Part shown: positions 31,410-42,555 of the stretch, piece by piece
Layout of the letters: the number at the start of each line of letters is the position of its first letter
Numbering within the stretch: the first letter of the stretch is position 1
From: Paramarasmius palmivorus
Taxonomy: Eukaryota; Basidiomycota; Agaricomycetes; Agaricales; Marasmiaceae
DNA: 64,000 nt
NCBI GenBank assembly: GCA_037176845.1
Contig: JAYKXP010000026.1
Location: 372,001 to 436,000 of the forward strand
Direction of reading: 5' to 3'
Program-made: the position numbers and the translations under genes
Notes under the pieces: model-generated
Seen by the model: only the letters and a program-made list of their open reading frames with translations
The model's database searches: none
Told to the model about the DNA's origin: nothing

Positions 31410-32987
31410 ATGTCTCAATCAGAAGAAAATGTATTTCTTGAAGATTTCGAACCACAATCTGCTGGAGCTAGTGCCAGCGTGTCGGGTGAAGTCCCAACGC
31501 TGTCTCAGACCACAGTTGTAGAAACACCTTCGTCGTCCCAGCAGGCCAATGAACAGAAGAAACAAGCTTCGCTGAAACGTCAGATTACATTGACTGATAT
31601 GTTCTCTGGAAATTCGAGTGCAAAACGACTCAAAACCTCCTCCCAATCTTCGGCGTCTGTCGTGTCGACCGCACAGAAGCTGAACGCGATTCCCTTTTCT
31701 ATGAAAGCTTTTCAAGACAGTCTAAGCGATGAAGAGCGTCGACTGCTCAACCTGGAATGCCAGGTCATGGGAAAGAGCTGGTGCGTTCCTTTCATAATCC
31801 TTGACCATGTCACTGACGCCACTCAATGGTGACTAGGTTGAAAGTGCTAAAGACAGAGATAAAGAAACCGTATTTCTTGGCGCTCAAACGCTTCCTGTGG
31901 GAACAGGGCGTTCATGGAGCAGATGATTCTGCGGCGTCCCTAACGGTCTATCCCCCACGTACGCCACTTTGCGTCTATTTCGCTCTGATGGTTCAACTGT
32001 TCTGATTCAGCTCGAAACATCTATACATGGTCGAACACGCCTCTTGGCAAGGTGAAAGTTGTCCTGATTGGCCAGGACCCCTACCATCAGCGTGGTCAAG
32101 CACACGGTATGTATGAGCGTATCCTTTGGGGGCAAACGACTGAGCAACACATCAATACATCGTCCAGGCCTTTGCTTCTCTGTTCCTATTGGAATCAAGC
32201 CGCCTCCTTCCCTAAAAAATGTGAGTCTCCATTAATATCATTCAATAGAATTGGCATCTCTGGCGGTGCTAAGTTGGGTTGACACCTCCTTCCAGATTTA
32301 TTCAGAATTAAAAACGGAGTATCCCGAATTCAAGCCTCCAAGCCATGGGTGAGTAAATCAACACGTTGTGTTCCCAGATCGTAAATTTGTACCCTCGCCA
32401 TCTCTCTGACCCTCACTATTCCCAGAAACCTTATATCGTGGGCTTCCAATGGTGTCTTAATGCTCAATACTTGTTTGACTGTCACAGCCGGCAAAGCGGC
32501 TTCACATTCGGGCAAAGGTTGGGAGACTTTCACAGACAAGGTTGTTGACATTGTGGATCAATACGGCGGCGCAAATCTGCCTTCTGCTACGGGCTCCAGC
32601 GGCAGCGGCTTTGGTCGAGGCGTAGTATTCATGGCCTGGGGCGCATTCGCGCAGAAACGCGTTGAGAAGCTCAATAAGGTTAGCAACCGTCCATTCCTCT
32701 AGACCTGAAACACGTCCCTTACTGTGTCGTTTCCGTTCCGCCTGACAGACGAAGCATCTCGTCCTAAAAAGTGCTGTGAGTTTTCCACGTCTATTATGTC
32801 GTTAACTTTGCTCCAAGTTGGCTAATGAAGTCGCGTAACATTTCAGCATCCGTCGCCTCATTCGGCTGATAAAGGATTTTTCGGAAATGGACACTTCAGG
32901 AAAGCAAATGAATGGTTGGAGAAAAAGTATGGACCTGAAGGGAAGGTCGATTGGTGTAATCTTGAGTGCGAGTCCTCGAGTGTCTGA
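31410..32987 (+). CDS. UNG1: Uracil-DNA glycosylase (family 1 UDG)
   Basis: It cleaves uracil from DNA at the start of base-excision repair (EC 3.2.2.27). Eight exons (31410-31780, 31837-31958, 32011-32106, 32168-32220, 32296-32348, 32426-32678, 32749-32775, 32847-32987) encode about 371 residues in phase. The N-terminal ~100 residues are disordered and contain a PIP-box-like QITLTDMF and a KRLK patch, as in nuclear UNGs that bind PCNA. The catalytic loop [13 protein letters not shown], the uracil-pocket [16 protein letters not shown] and the wall segment [11 protein letters not shown] are intact. The final loop reads [17 protein letters not shown], with the catalytic His kept but His in place of the usual Leu after HPSP. 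The in-frame codon further upstream is TTG, so the ATG at 31410 was chosen. Confidence 0.95.
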
Positions 32988-33780
32988 TCTGCGCTCCTCG
33001 GCTGCCACCACTTAATGCATGTACATAACTCACACTGGACAGTACTTGTCCTTATCTTGCTTCTTGACTCTCTATGATTGTAGCTTTCTCCAGCGCGTTT
33101 ATTAAGGTTCAAAGAAGGTGTTAATACCGTAACGCCGTCTCTGTCAAAGTACCACATGGATTACAGTGATTTATTGCGACCTTTTCTTGGTTCAACAATC
33201 TGTTCTTTTGAAACGAGGTGGCTTCGTGTAAAAACGTGTTTTTGGTGGAGTACTTGCCGAATTCAGACCAACCGAATTAGCTTCGAAGTTCGAGTTCAAT
33301 GTTGTGGGGCCAGCTCTTCCCGCCCAACTTCCGGCTCTACTTCCGGGGCAAGCGAGTTTATACACGTGGAGAATGCCGGAAAATTCTAGAGGCGCAAAAA
33401 TGAATTGATGAAAAAAATGATTAACATAAACGGGCGCTGTGCCTGCAAGAAATTACTGTTACAACGTACAAACAATTGGACCTTCGGGCCGCGGCCTGGA
33501 CTTGAGAAGGAGGAATCGTGATGATACGTAAACTCATCCATCATGTCCCGGTTCAATTGGACGTACAGAATGGTTGGGGGATAAGTTAACAGTAAGTAAG
33601 GTATATTATGGTGTGTAATGTTGTTCGTACATCTCGAGGTAGTGGCTACGTCGGTAAGGATACAGATGGATTGATTGTTAAATGACGATGAGTTCGTATT
33701 GTAACGGATGCCTGCCCAACAGTTGCTAATAAATAAGGACGAGTCCGTAGTGGCGCTGCTTCGAGGAGCGACACACGACT
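32988..33780. other. Intergenic, no gene recognised
   Basis: This is the space between two converging genes, UNG (+) and the bZIP gene (-). One minus-strand ORF of 132 codons (33386-33784) lies immediately behind the bZIP stop codon and is probably 3' UTR. No family resemblance was seen. Confidence 0.5.
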
Positions 33781-34898
33781 TCATGACATGGAATTGATAC
33801 GACCATCTGGGCCGTAGTTGCGAGGGGGTAGATGATGGGGCGGGTGTGGGACACCGTCCTGATTCGGCACGCGCGGCGGTGAAGGCAACCGAATGCTCTG
33901 GTTACCATGTACTGGGGGAAGATGTGGGAAGCCTTGATTCAAGGAATAAGGCGGTTGAGGCTCGGTAAGTGAACGTCGATGTGGATATGATGGTAAAGGA
34001 GCTTCGCGCGGAGGAGGAGGATGTGATTGAGAATGTGCAAGGCCTGGGGCCACAGCTTGAGCAGTAGGGGTATGGTGTGGTTGAATAGTATCATGACTTT
34101 GATATGGTGAAGGGGAATACGAAAAATGCGTCCGTGACTCGTCTCTAACGTCGCCTCGCATCGCAAACGTTGGACTGCCATAGCTGGTCCCAACTGAACG
34201 GTCTGAATAGGAATGATTGGTTTGCGAGTGTAGGAACATTGGGCTGGACATTGTCCGTGATGAAGAGGGCAGTGAAGAAGCGGCGGATGACATGGAGTTT
34301 GGATATGGATTGTAATGGATCGATTTTGAGGACATTGGGGGAGGCGCAGACATTGGGGGCAAGGGGTATGATGAAGAGGCAGACGAACTTGGAAGATCAG
34401 AATCGCTCATCATGATGGTCTGCTCCCAAGCACCGTCGTCAACGTTTTGAACAGGACCTCGCGAGCCTATACTTGTCGTACTCATGCTTCCCGGGGGTGA
34501 GTGAGAGCTCATTCTTGTAGATGGCGGAGAGTCGGAGGAATCACGAGACGTCATGGATATAGGGGGAGGTAGAGGACCATGGGAGATAGAGTCTGGTAGT
34601 TTTGGCTTGTCCTTGCCGGTTGGGCCTTTACCCAGTGGCGGACGATTGGCCGGGGGCAAGTTGAGAGCTTGACGCAAGTGGCTATTTTCTTCCTCAAGCT
34701 CGGTAACTCTCTGTTCCAATGCCTGTTAAAAAAATGAAGAAAATGAAAATGAGAAATAAATTTCACATTTAGAATACCCGAGAATTACACACAGACCTGC
34801 AAATGAGCGGCGCGTCTTGCACGAAAAGCGCGCTGAACGTCTCTGGCACGATTTGGAGGCAGATTATCATTTCTCTTACGGCCGCGCTTTGAGGACAT
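33781..34898 (-). CDS. bZIP transcription factor with an atypical basic region
   Basis: Two exons (34797-34898 and 33781-34722) encode about 347 residues. The N-terminus has a basic region (KRGRKRNDNLPPN, then RARDVQRAFRARRAAHLQ) directly joined to a leucine-zipper start (ALEQRVTELEEENSHLRQAL), with the 74-base intron exactly between them. QRAFRARR is close to the Yap-family QRAFRERK. The strictly conserved Asn of bZIP proteins is, however, not eight residues before the Arg, where an Ala sits instead. The remaining ~290 residues are Ser/Pro/His-rich and disordered, typical of an activation or regulatory region. There are no Cys-rich domains of the Yap1 type, so a Yap1-like redox switch is not indicated. 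Confidence 0.88.
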
Positions 34899-37800
34899 GG
34901 TGGAGGAAAAGAAAAGGAAGATACCGACAAATGCGGAGGAGAGGCGTGATTGTTTGCGAGACCTCGTAGACATATAAAAGGAACCCAAAACACAGATTCG
35001 ATTCCCGATTCCCCGATCACAACCATTCGGCGTTGCAGTGTCTCTATTTTAGGTAATTCGATCGACCCGTTTTCTAGCCTCGCTCAGAAAGGCCCATGAC
35101 TTTTCTTTCGTAAGCCACCTGTTGCACACTTTGGAACAGCTTGTTCGCCTGCAACTGGTATCGATAAATCCCAGCCTCCTATCTGATTTATCTTAGCAAC
35201 ATGTCACTGCTAATCGGAAACACGTTTCCACGAAAAGAAAAAAAAAGGTCTCATTCCTCCCCATAACACGTGTTCCCGCCTCTTTTCGCGCAGCACCTGT
35301 TCCGCCTAATCTTTTTCTCTCCCATTTTCTCGCGCCGTACAGCTTTCCACCCCTTTCCCCCCAAAGGTTGTTAATCACAAAGTAATCACCTTGGTTTCTT
35401 ATGTCCGACATCCGAACCAAGCCATCGCAGACTCTGCGAACGAACCACGCTAGACTTTGGCATCACAAGTCTGGTTAGCGATCACAGGGTAGTAACTGGG
35501 GACCGATCTCATATGCATCATCATGGTCGGCAACGGGTAATCCTTTCTGGATGACGATGTCTGGTTGTTGTCATGGGATACCAAGATTCGCAAAAAACAG
35601 GGCACAAGTGCACGAGTGGCGGCGTCAGGTCCCCTCCAGGTCCCGCCCAAACAATGCCTCAGAACTCGTTGTAAAACACCTAGTAGCATGCGTGTAAAGT
35701 TGCAGCAGTGGTCTCCAACTCCAAGAATGCTCACCGTTGCCAACACCGGACGCCGTAACCCCAAACCTTGTCTTCAAGCTTTTGGCGCTTCTGGCACGTT
35801 TGGAGGCGTTATACCGTATCCCGTTTGTCCGTGCGCCGCTCCACTCTTCGGGAGTCTGGCGGATGTCTCGCAACAACCTTCACAATCTTCTAGAGTCAGA
35901 CGTCAAGCCGAAGGGAGTTAATCATCCGCGTCGCGAGCCATAGCCTCGCGGATCCTGCAGGATTCTTCTGGTTCCTTGGCCGGAAACTTGAAAGCTGTAA
36001 GAAAACATTTGTGAAAACTCCGCCGGTAGTTAGTTGCTTGAGGACGTACCGCGTTTCATGTTGTTTTCCTTCCTTCACATCCCGTGGTCTCGCGGGGCAG
36101 CATCTTGCCCCCGAAAATGGGATGACAGTCCCAGCCTTGTCACAGTACGACCATACACCTTTCCACATCCTTTGGCTAGACTGTATCTCAGCCGTCTTCA
36201 AGGTGTACCGTTCGGCGGCGTAGTTGAGCATGGACTTGGCGACCATTAATTTTGTCATACGCGCGTCGGGGCCGAGGGTTCTACCGCAATCACATTGTCG
36301 CAGCATTCCAGGTGTCGTTGGTATTCCTCGTATGACGGGCAGAAAGCCTGAGGGTTCAAATAAGAATGTGCTGGACTGTGTGAAGGGTGTATTTTCAACT
36401 GTAGTACTCTGTGATTTTCGATCGGCGGTGTTTAGGCATCCTCGTCACAGGCAGCGAGGGCAGAAATAAGCAGTGCGGTGCCAGAAGGGAGCTCGTGAAC
36501 AATATGGTCGAGCGTGAATGGTCTGCAAGTGGTGGTATACAAGCCCAGAGAAGTGGTGAAACCTTGACGAGACCTGGTGGGCCTCGAGGCCGACCAGGAT
36601 CAATGGATACCCGAATCGGTCCTTTCCAGTCATTTTCGTAAATTTGCAAGAAACTCTGAGAAAAGCGCCGAAGCACATCTGACACCGGAGCGTATGGACA
36701 ACATCATCGCATGTCGTACATATTCTATCGAACGAAATGAGATGGAAGTTCTTCTTAAACTCGATGTTAAACGAATCGGACTGACCCATTTACCAGCATG
36801 GCGGCTCAAATTCGCCCTCGATGGTCACCAGAGTCCTAAAGGATCCGGATTCCAGGGCTGTGGCAGCCTGTCAATACGCACAGCATTGATTGCGGACTGT
36901 AGTTGCAAAGAAATTTCCTGATAACCCAGGACGACGCGCGTAAAAATAAAACCACACGCCATAGGACCGGCCTCATCTTTCAGTGGAATCATTGTTCTAT
37001 CCAGAATCGGAACAGAGACATTGTGTGGCCCGGTCAAACATCCCCAGATTGCCACACGCGTCACTGTTCACTATCGGATCGTTCGGAGTAGAAATCTCTG
37101 GTTATCTTCTCATCAGCTATATTGTAACACTAAAGGCCTATATCGCGTGCGATGACAAACCTCTGAAAGTGAGTCAAAGGCACCGTTAAGGTTTGACTGC
37201 ACACCAAAGTGAGAGAGAGGGATGGGACGTGTGTGCTTCAAACCCGTCGATCCCATGTGTGATGTCAGGCAATTCAACACCTTCAGGTCCCCGAGTTATC
37301 CACCATGCGGGACCCACATCCTAAGCCCGAGCTAGGATTCGCATGGTTCGCATTGACAATTGGCTCTCCTGATCGAATACGATCTCGATACGCGTAGTGT
37401 AGCCTGGGCTAGGCTACGTACTAGCGCTACCGATGACTCCAAGGCCAGGGATGCTGGGTATTTGGCGAGAAGTGACACATTCACGGAGAGGTACACAGAA
37501 TGGTCAAAGAGCTCTTGATCAACCATATATCAGGTAGCACTTTGATTCAAAGTGTGAAATCTGACGCGAACTAGCCCTCACTCAAATTCAGACTCGATTT
37601 GGAAGGGTAAATGATCGGCCTTTGAAGATTTCAGTCCAGCCTCCAGGGCGGTAGGAGGATCTGTATCACCGACCAGAAAACCCCAGGAGTGGTACCTATT
37701 ACCATGAGATTTCTTCGCTATTCAACGTCTTTGAAGTTGTGGCGCGCATATTCGCATATCGGAATCAATTACCAGATCAGCGCCAGATTCTTGCTTGACA

Positions 37801-38069
37801 GGCGATCTCTAGCTCTAGTTGGGCAACAACATGATATTTCCTGCGGAGTGTGAGCTTGTGTATCGTTTGATGAAGTGGGATTAAACATGCTTTCGTTCAG
37901 TCGTTCAGTAATGGTGGTTTGACTGCAACAGTGCAACTGCAGTGGGAGTGCAGAATCAACGACGAGGATCTTAGTAAGCCAGAGCGGAGTCTGAAAATTG
38001 TCTAGCACAAGTCTTCCTCAGTCACCCATCTACATCACCTTTTTCTTTTAAGTTTTTCACGGATTCTCG
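34899..38069. other. Gene-poor 3.2 kb stretch
   Basis: Overlapping ORFs of 60-136 codons occur on both strands, the longest at 35896-36306 (-) and 35565-35921 (+). None has a recognisable domain. They overlap one another heavily, and I could not splice any into a longer product. Relics of a mobile element or a fast-evolving orphan gene are possible. The left part is pyrimidine-rich and is probably the bZIP promoter and 5' UTR. Confidence 0.4.
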
Positions 38070-39916
38070 ATGTGGAAACGTGCAACTAGTCAAATTACTG
38101 GAACGAATGATGGTGAGTCTTTTTTGGGTCGACAGAAGCTTCGAAAACTCAATTTTTTGCAGTTCCATTAGGCCAGCGCAGACGCTTTGGACCTGCGCCA
38201 ACGGAAGATTTCGCTCCTCCTCAGCTCGCTCAACCTTCTCCTTCAGCTTATCCTCGTCAGCATGATACTGAAAGTCCAGGAAAACGTGGTAGAGAAGAGT
38301 CGCCCAGTAACGGAGATCCTAAGCGTAAGTCTCTGACTTGCACATTATTGACCTTTTCAATTCTTTGTCGTCTCGCCCTGCATCTGTTCCCTTTTACAGC
38401 AGCGTTCTCAGTCTAATCGCAGCAATTGCGTCGAATTCTGACCTGCAAACTCTGGCTTGAGCCAATATCACTGACCACCGCTATTTACTAACCCTGACCT
38501 ATTACTTTTCATTGCTCATAACTAGTTGATCCCAACGCCCCTCGTAAACGCCGTAGTCGTTGGGGTGACGTCAAGACTGAAATCCCTGGCCTGCCCACCG
38601 CCATTTCTGCTGCAGGAGTATCGCAAGCCCAGCTCGATAATTACGCCATTCATTTGCGCTTGGAGGAGATCAACCGAAAGCTGCGGCTGAACGACTATGT
38701 TCCGCCCGAGCGAGAGAGGTACGTTCTTGCATGGTTTTGATTTTACGCACATTAACATTCTTTGTATAGATCACCTTCACCACCTCCTACTTACGACTCT
38801 CACGGCCGGAGAACTAACACGCGAGAGGTCCGTTACAAGAAAAAGTTGGAGGATGAACGTATCAGATTGGTCGACAAAGCCATGAAGAATGATCCCAACT
38901 TCCGACCGCCTGTCGAATATCATCAACAAAAACGATCGCAGCGTCCGTCGGAGAAGGTTTATATCCCAGTGAAGGAGTTCCCCGAAATCAACTTCTTCGG
39001 TCTTCTCGTTGGACCTCGTGGTAACAGTTTGAAGAAGATGGAGCGGGAGAGTGGTGCGAAAATTAGCATTCGAGGAAAGGGCAGTGTCAAGGAAGGAAAG
39101 GCTCGCCCTGACCAGTACGCCGAAGATGCTGAAGAGGATCTTCATTGTCTCGTTATTGCGGATTCACAGGAGAAGGTTGTTGCCTGCGTCAATATGATTA
39201 ACAGGGTCATTGAAACAGTAAGTTCGATACACTCTTTGCGCTTCCTGCACGCGCTGATAGTCTCCCAATAGGCCGCATCTACGCCAGAGGGCCAAAATGA
39301 CCATAAACGAAACCAGCTTCGAGAGCTCGCAGCACTCAACGGTACCCTCCGTGACGACGAGAATCAGATATGCCAGAATTGCGGTGGCGTTGGTCATCGT
39401 AAATACGATTGTCCAGAGCAGCGAAATTTCACCGCCAACATCATCTGCCGTGTATGTGGAAGTGCAGGACATATGGCTCGCGATTGTACGGTCAACAAGG
39501 ACCCCAACGCTCCTCCACCTCCTCCAGTACCTACCATGGGCGGCGGCGGCGGCGCCGGTGGTCGTACCTTCGACTCTGACTACGCCAAACTGATGGCAGA
39601 ACTGGGAGAGAGCACTGGAAACCCAGGTGATCTCTCCAAAACATCGTGGCCTGCTGCTGGACACGATATCACCGGTGGAGGTCTCAATGTTCCTCCATGG
39701 CGTCGTCCTGAAAATTGGGTGCAGACGAACACCCAACAGTCGCAGGGTGGTGGCTATCGGCCTCCTAGTGGCCAAGGAGGTGGCTACAATGCTGGCGCAG
39801 GCGGTTATAACGGGCAGGGCTGGGGAGGCTATTCGGGAAGCTATCCTCAAGGACAAGATTACAGCAACTACGCAGCGTACTACAACCAATATGGACAACA
39901 GCCAACAGCAGCCTAG
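38070..39916 (+). CDS. MSL5: Branchpoint-binding protein (splicing factor 1)
   Basis: It recognises the intron branch-site sequence and bridges it to U2AF in the first spliceosomal complex. Five exons (38070-38112, 38163-38324, 38526-38718, 38770-39217, 39272-39916) give about 496 residues, with every junction in phase. The order is canonical. A helix-hairpin segment with the U2AF65-contacting KRRSRWGD motif comes first, then the [17 protein letters not shown] linker and a KH domain with its QUA2 helix ([17 protein letters not shown]). Two CCHC zinc knuckles follow ([14 protein letters not shown] and [14 protein letters not shown]). A Pro run and a Gly/Tyr/Gln-rich tail end the protein. The SPSP pair fits the known phosphorylation site of SF1. 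A 253-codon ORF on the opposite strand is a shadow of this gene. Confidence 0.96.
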
Positions 39917-40257
39917 TTGTCTCATTGACTTCTTAGCCTCCGTTCATCCTGATCTGACATCCACAGCAGGCTCGACTCGATTCTCACGACATAGCTATCC
40001 CTTATTTTATCCATATCATCGCTCACCACTCACCAGACAGGTCCCTAGCTGTCGTTCTTCCCGCGGTTCAAGGCGACTCAGGAGAATGATTTGAACACGT
40101 AGGCCCTAATGCTGACCCAGACATTAGCTGACCCTTACCATTCTTTCGATTTGTTGTATCGTTGATACTTTGTTTAATGTACATGTCGTTTGATGGGCAT
40201 TTCGCCGAGCAATAAGTAAGATTAGAAGGAACCTATACACACAACTGGTCTACCTAT
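39917..40257. other. Intergenic, converging 3' ends
   Basis: This is the 3' space between the branchpoint-binding protein gene (+) and the rRNA methyltransferase gene (-). Nothing else is recognisable. Confidence 0.5.
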
Positions 40258-42123
40258 TCAGTCTGGAGTTTTCTGTGTCTTTTTCTTCTTGCGCTTCTTC
40301 TTTCGAGGTGCGCCGGCTAACTGGTCGACAGTATCCTCACTTTCGTGTTCGCGCTTTCGATTCCGAAGTTCCTTAGCCTCCCCTTCGTCTCTGATAAAGC
40401 AAGACACGAAAAACCCATTTGTAGCATCCTCACCCGGCATACAACGTACCAATGAGTCTGCGAGACCTAAAGTGCAACGAAATTAGTATTACTATTACAA
40501 CTAGGTTGAACCGGTCAAACCTGGTACGTCCATCTCTTCAGGAAGACCGCGACGTGTCCAAGTGGGCAGCACGTCATCTCGGGGTGCTAGTTTGAAGTTT
40601 CTTGCTAATGCTTCATCAGACTTGAGAGCCGCACAAACGACATGTTCGTTCTCAATGGCGTGGATGCTGCAAGTTGAATATACTATCTTTTTGACGTTTT
40701 GAACTGTCTCTGGTCAGTTACAGTCGATATTCTACTGATAACGACTTACATTTCATAGCATGTTTAATCATCATAAGCTGGAAGCTGGCCAACTTTTGTA
40801 AACGGCCTTCTTGTTCAGATTCTCCTTCTTCCTCTGCTAGCGGCGATGTAAGCTCTGAACTGCTCGGTGGTCTTTACTCTCACCTTGTTCGAGGAGATAG
40901 TCTAACCTATTCACGATCCCAGAACCACTACACGAAGGATCCAAAAGGCTGTAAATAGGTCTGTTCTGAGCGATTGCGAGATAAAAGATGCTTAAAGCCA
41001 CTTACATATGCGTGACGGAGGAGTAATCTGGATCTAGAGGATCGGTCATGAGGAAATCGGTGTTTTGGCCTCGAACATTGCTACATTTGGCTTTCGAAAG
41101 CATCATCTGGAGAGTAGAGAATCGCCGTTTGTCTTTCTCGAAAGCATACAGCTAGGCGGTCCGCCGAAAGCGAGGATTAGGTCAGACTTAGCAAGGCCAC
41201 GAATAGCTCACCTTCCCCTTGTTCCCCATAAGAGCGCTCAAGTGAGAAGTTTTATTTCCTGGAGCGGCAGTTGCATCTATAACCGCGGATCTCTGAGTTG
41301 CGGGAGGGTTCAGGACGATGGCTGGAAAGCATGAAGCTTTATCTTGAAGAATTATCTTGCCTGCCTTGTACGAAGGGTCATCTTGGAAAGAAATCTGGGG
41401 GTTGAACAAAAGTAGATTCGGAACATGCTCGTCTTTTGAGAACCCTTGATTCCTAAAGTGCTTGTTAGTGTATCGTTCTGAAGCTCCACTGTAAAGTAGA
41501 ATGTCCGACTTTGGTGATACCTCAAATGGGCCAGACAGAGTAAAGCCTTGAGTAACGAAGTGCTCCACTGCTTCTTCGGTCGACCATAACAACGTATTGA
41601 CCCGAACATAACGCGGAATCTGAGCTATTACTGAGTCAGTCGCCAGCAGAATACGATTATCGGTTAGACTAACAAGCCCTGCTATCTCTGTGTTGTGCAA
41701 GTTCTTCGTTGGATCCGACGCCGCGCTTAATCTTTACCTTCTGTAACTCGGCACGTAGCCTGGTCTTGTGCCTAAGCACTGCCTGTTTGATGGGTCCGTC
41801 TCCAGCCTGAATACCACCGCTCGAGAGAAGTAAATCGTGAACGAGAACCAATGCCAGGTTGGCCGAGGTCAATTTCTTTCTTTCTTCTTTCAATAGCTTG
41901 GCTTCCTTTATGATATCGTTGAGCACAGGCTTGTCTAAACGCTGCTCACTCAAGTATACACGACTCTGTCATGGGTGCGACACTCACATTTCAAAGTCTC
42001 AATCACCAGGGCCGACGTCCGCTTCCTATCCTTTTCTGGAACACTGGCTATCAAACCTTTGATAGAGCCTTGCTTTGCATCCAATCGGTCAAGTACTTGT
42101 GCCGCCGAAAAGTAAAAATTCAT
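40258..42123 (-). CDS. RCM1: NSUN5/Rcm1-type 25S rRNA m5C methyltransferase
   Basis: Family members methylate a cytosine of the large-subunit rRNA with S-adenosylmethionine in the nucleolus. Eight exons (41988-42123, 41674-41934, 41212-41624, 41006-41151, 40884-40948, 40750-40836, 40521-40703, 40258-40466) encode about 499 residues in phase. The N-terminal MNFYFSAAQVLDRLDAKQGS and IPRYVRVNTL are family hallmarks. SAM-binding motif I is IDATAAPGNKTSHL, and motif IV carries one catalytic Cys in DPSCSGSG (TCT/CSG region). Motif VI carries the second Cys in YSTCSIHAIENE. The tail is a Lys/Arg-rich nucleolar-type sequence (PRKKKRKKKKTQ). The call to NSUN5 and not NSUN2/6 rests on the N-terminal and motif wording. 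Confidence 0.93.
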
Positions 42124-42555
42124 TGGTGCTCTACGTTTACAGAGGTGAACAGGTTGAACGGTAGTCGAATTAGAGGAGACCGATAACTACATGTCATGAG
42201 AACGCCAACATAAAATCCCAAGGGTTCAGGGAAAACCTGGAACAGATAGGTCAGCTTCGGATTCCTTTCGCTTGTGTCGAAAGATTCAGTGAATGAAAAT
42301 TGTCGTCAAGAATCGGACAATGTAGATAAGTTTGATAAAAACATCATGAAAAGCTACTTCATTGGACGAATAAACTCACCTCTGTGAAGTTCAGGTAGAT
42401 TCGACCTTTGATGGTCGTGGTTGACAACAGAAAAATTTTTCGAGCCCATAACGTCACATACTCTGCCGATATTTTGTTCCCACGGAGAAGACGCGTTTCA
42501 ATATGTAAACAGCAAAACCGCCTTTGGGATCCCTTCTCTCCTCCCTATACCCCAA
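42124..42555. other. Divergent promoter between the rRNA methyltransferase and J-protein genes
   Basis: The two genes run away from each other. The right end includes the transcribed, non-coding part of J-protein exon 1, which ends with the A of the split start codon. No clear regulatory motif is called. Confidence 0.4.

Noticed and set aside
36340..36370. tRNA B-box-like GGTTCAAAT
   Set aside because: The match breaks after nine bases, and no A-box, acceptor stem or cloverleaf can be drawn around it.
39164..39925. 253-codon ORF antisense to the branchpoint-binding protein gene
   Set aside because: It lies opposite the zinc knuckles and Gly-rich tail. Its residue make-up follows the reverse complement of that biased sequence, and it matches no family.
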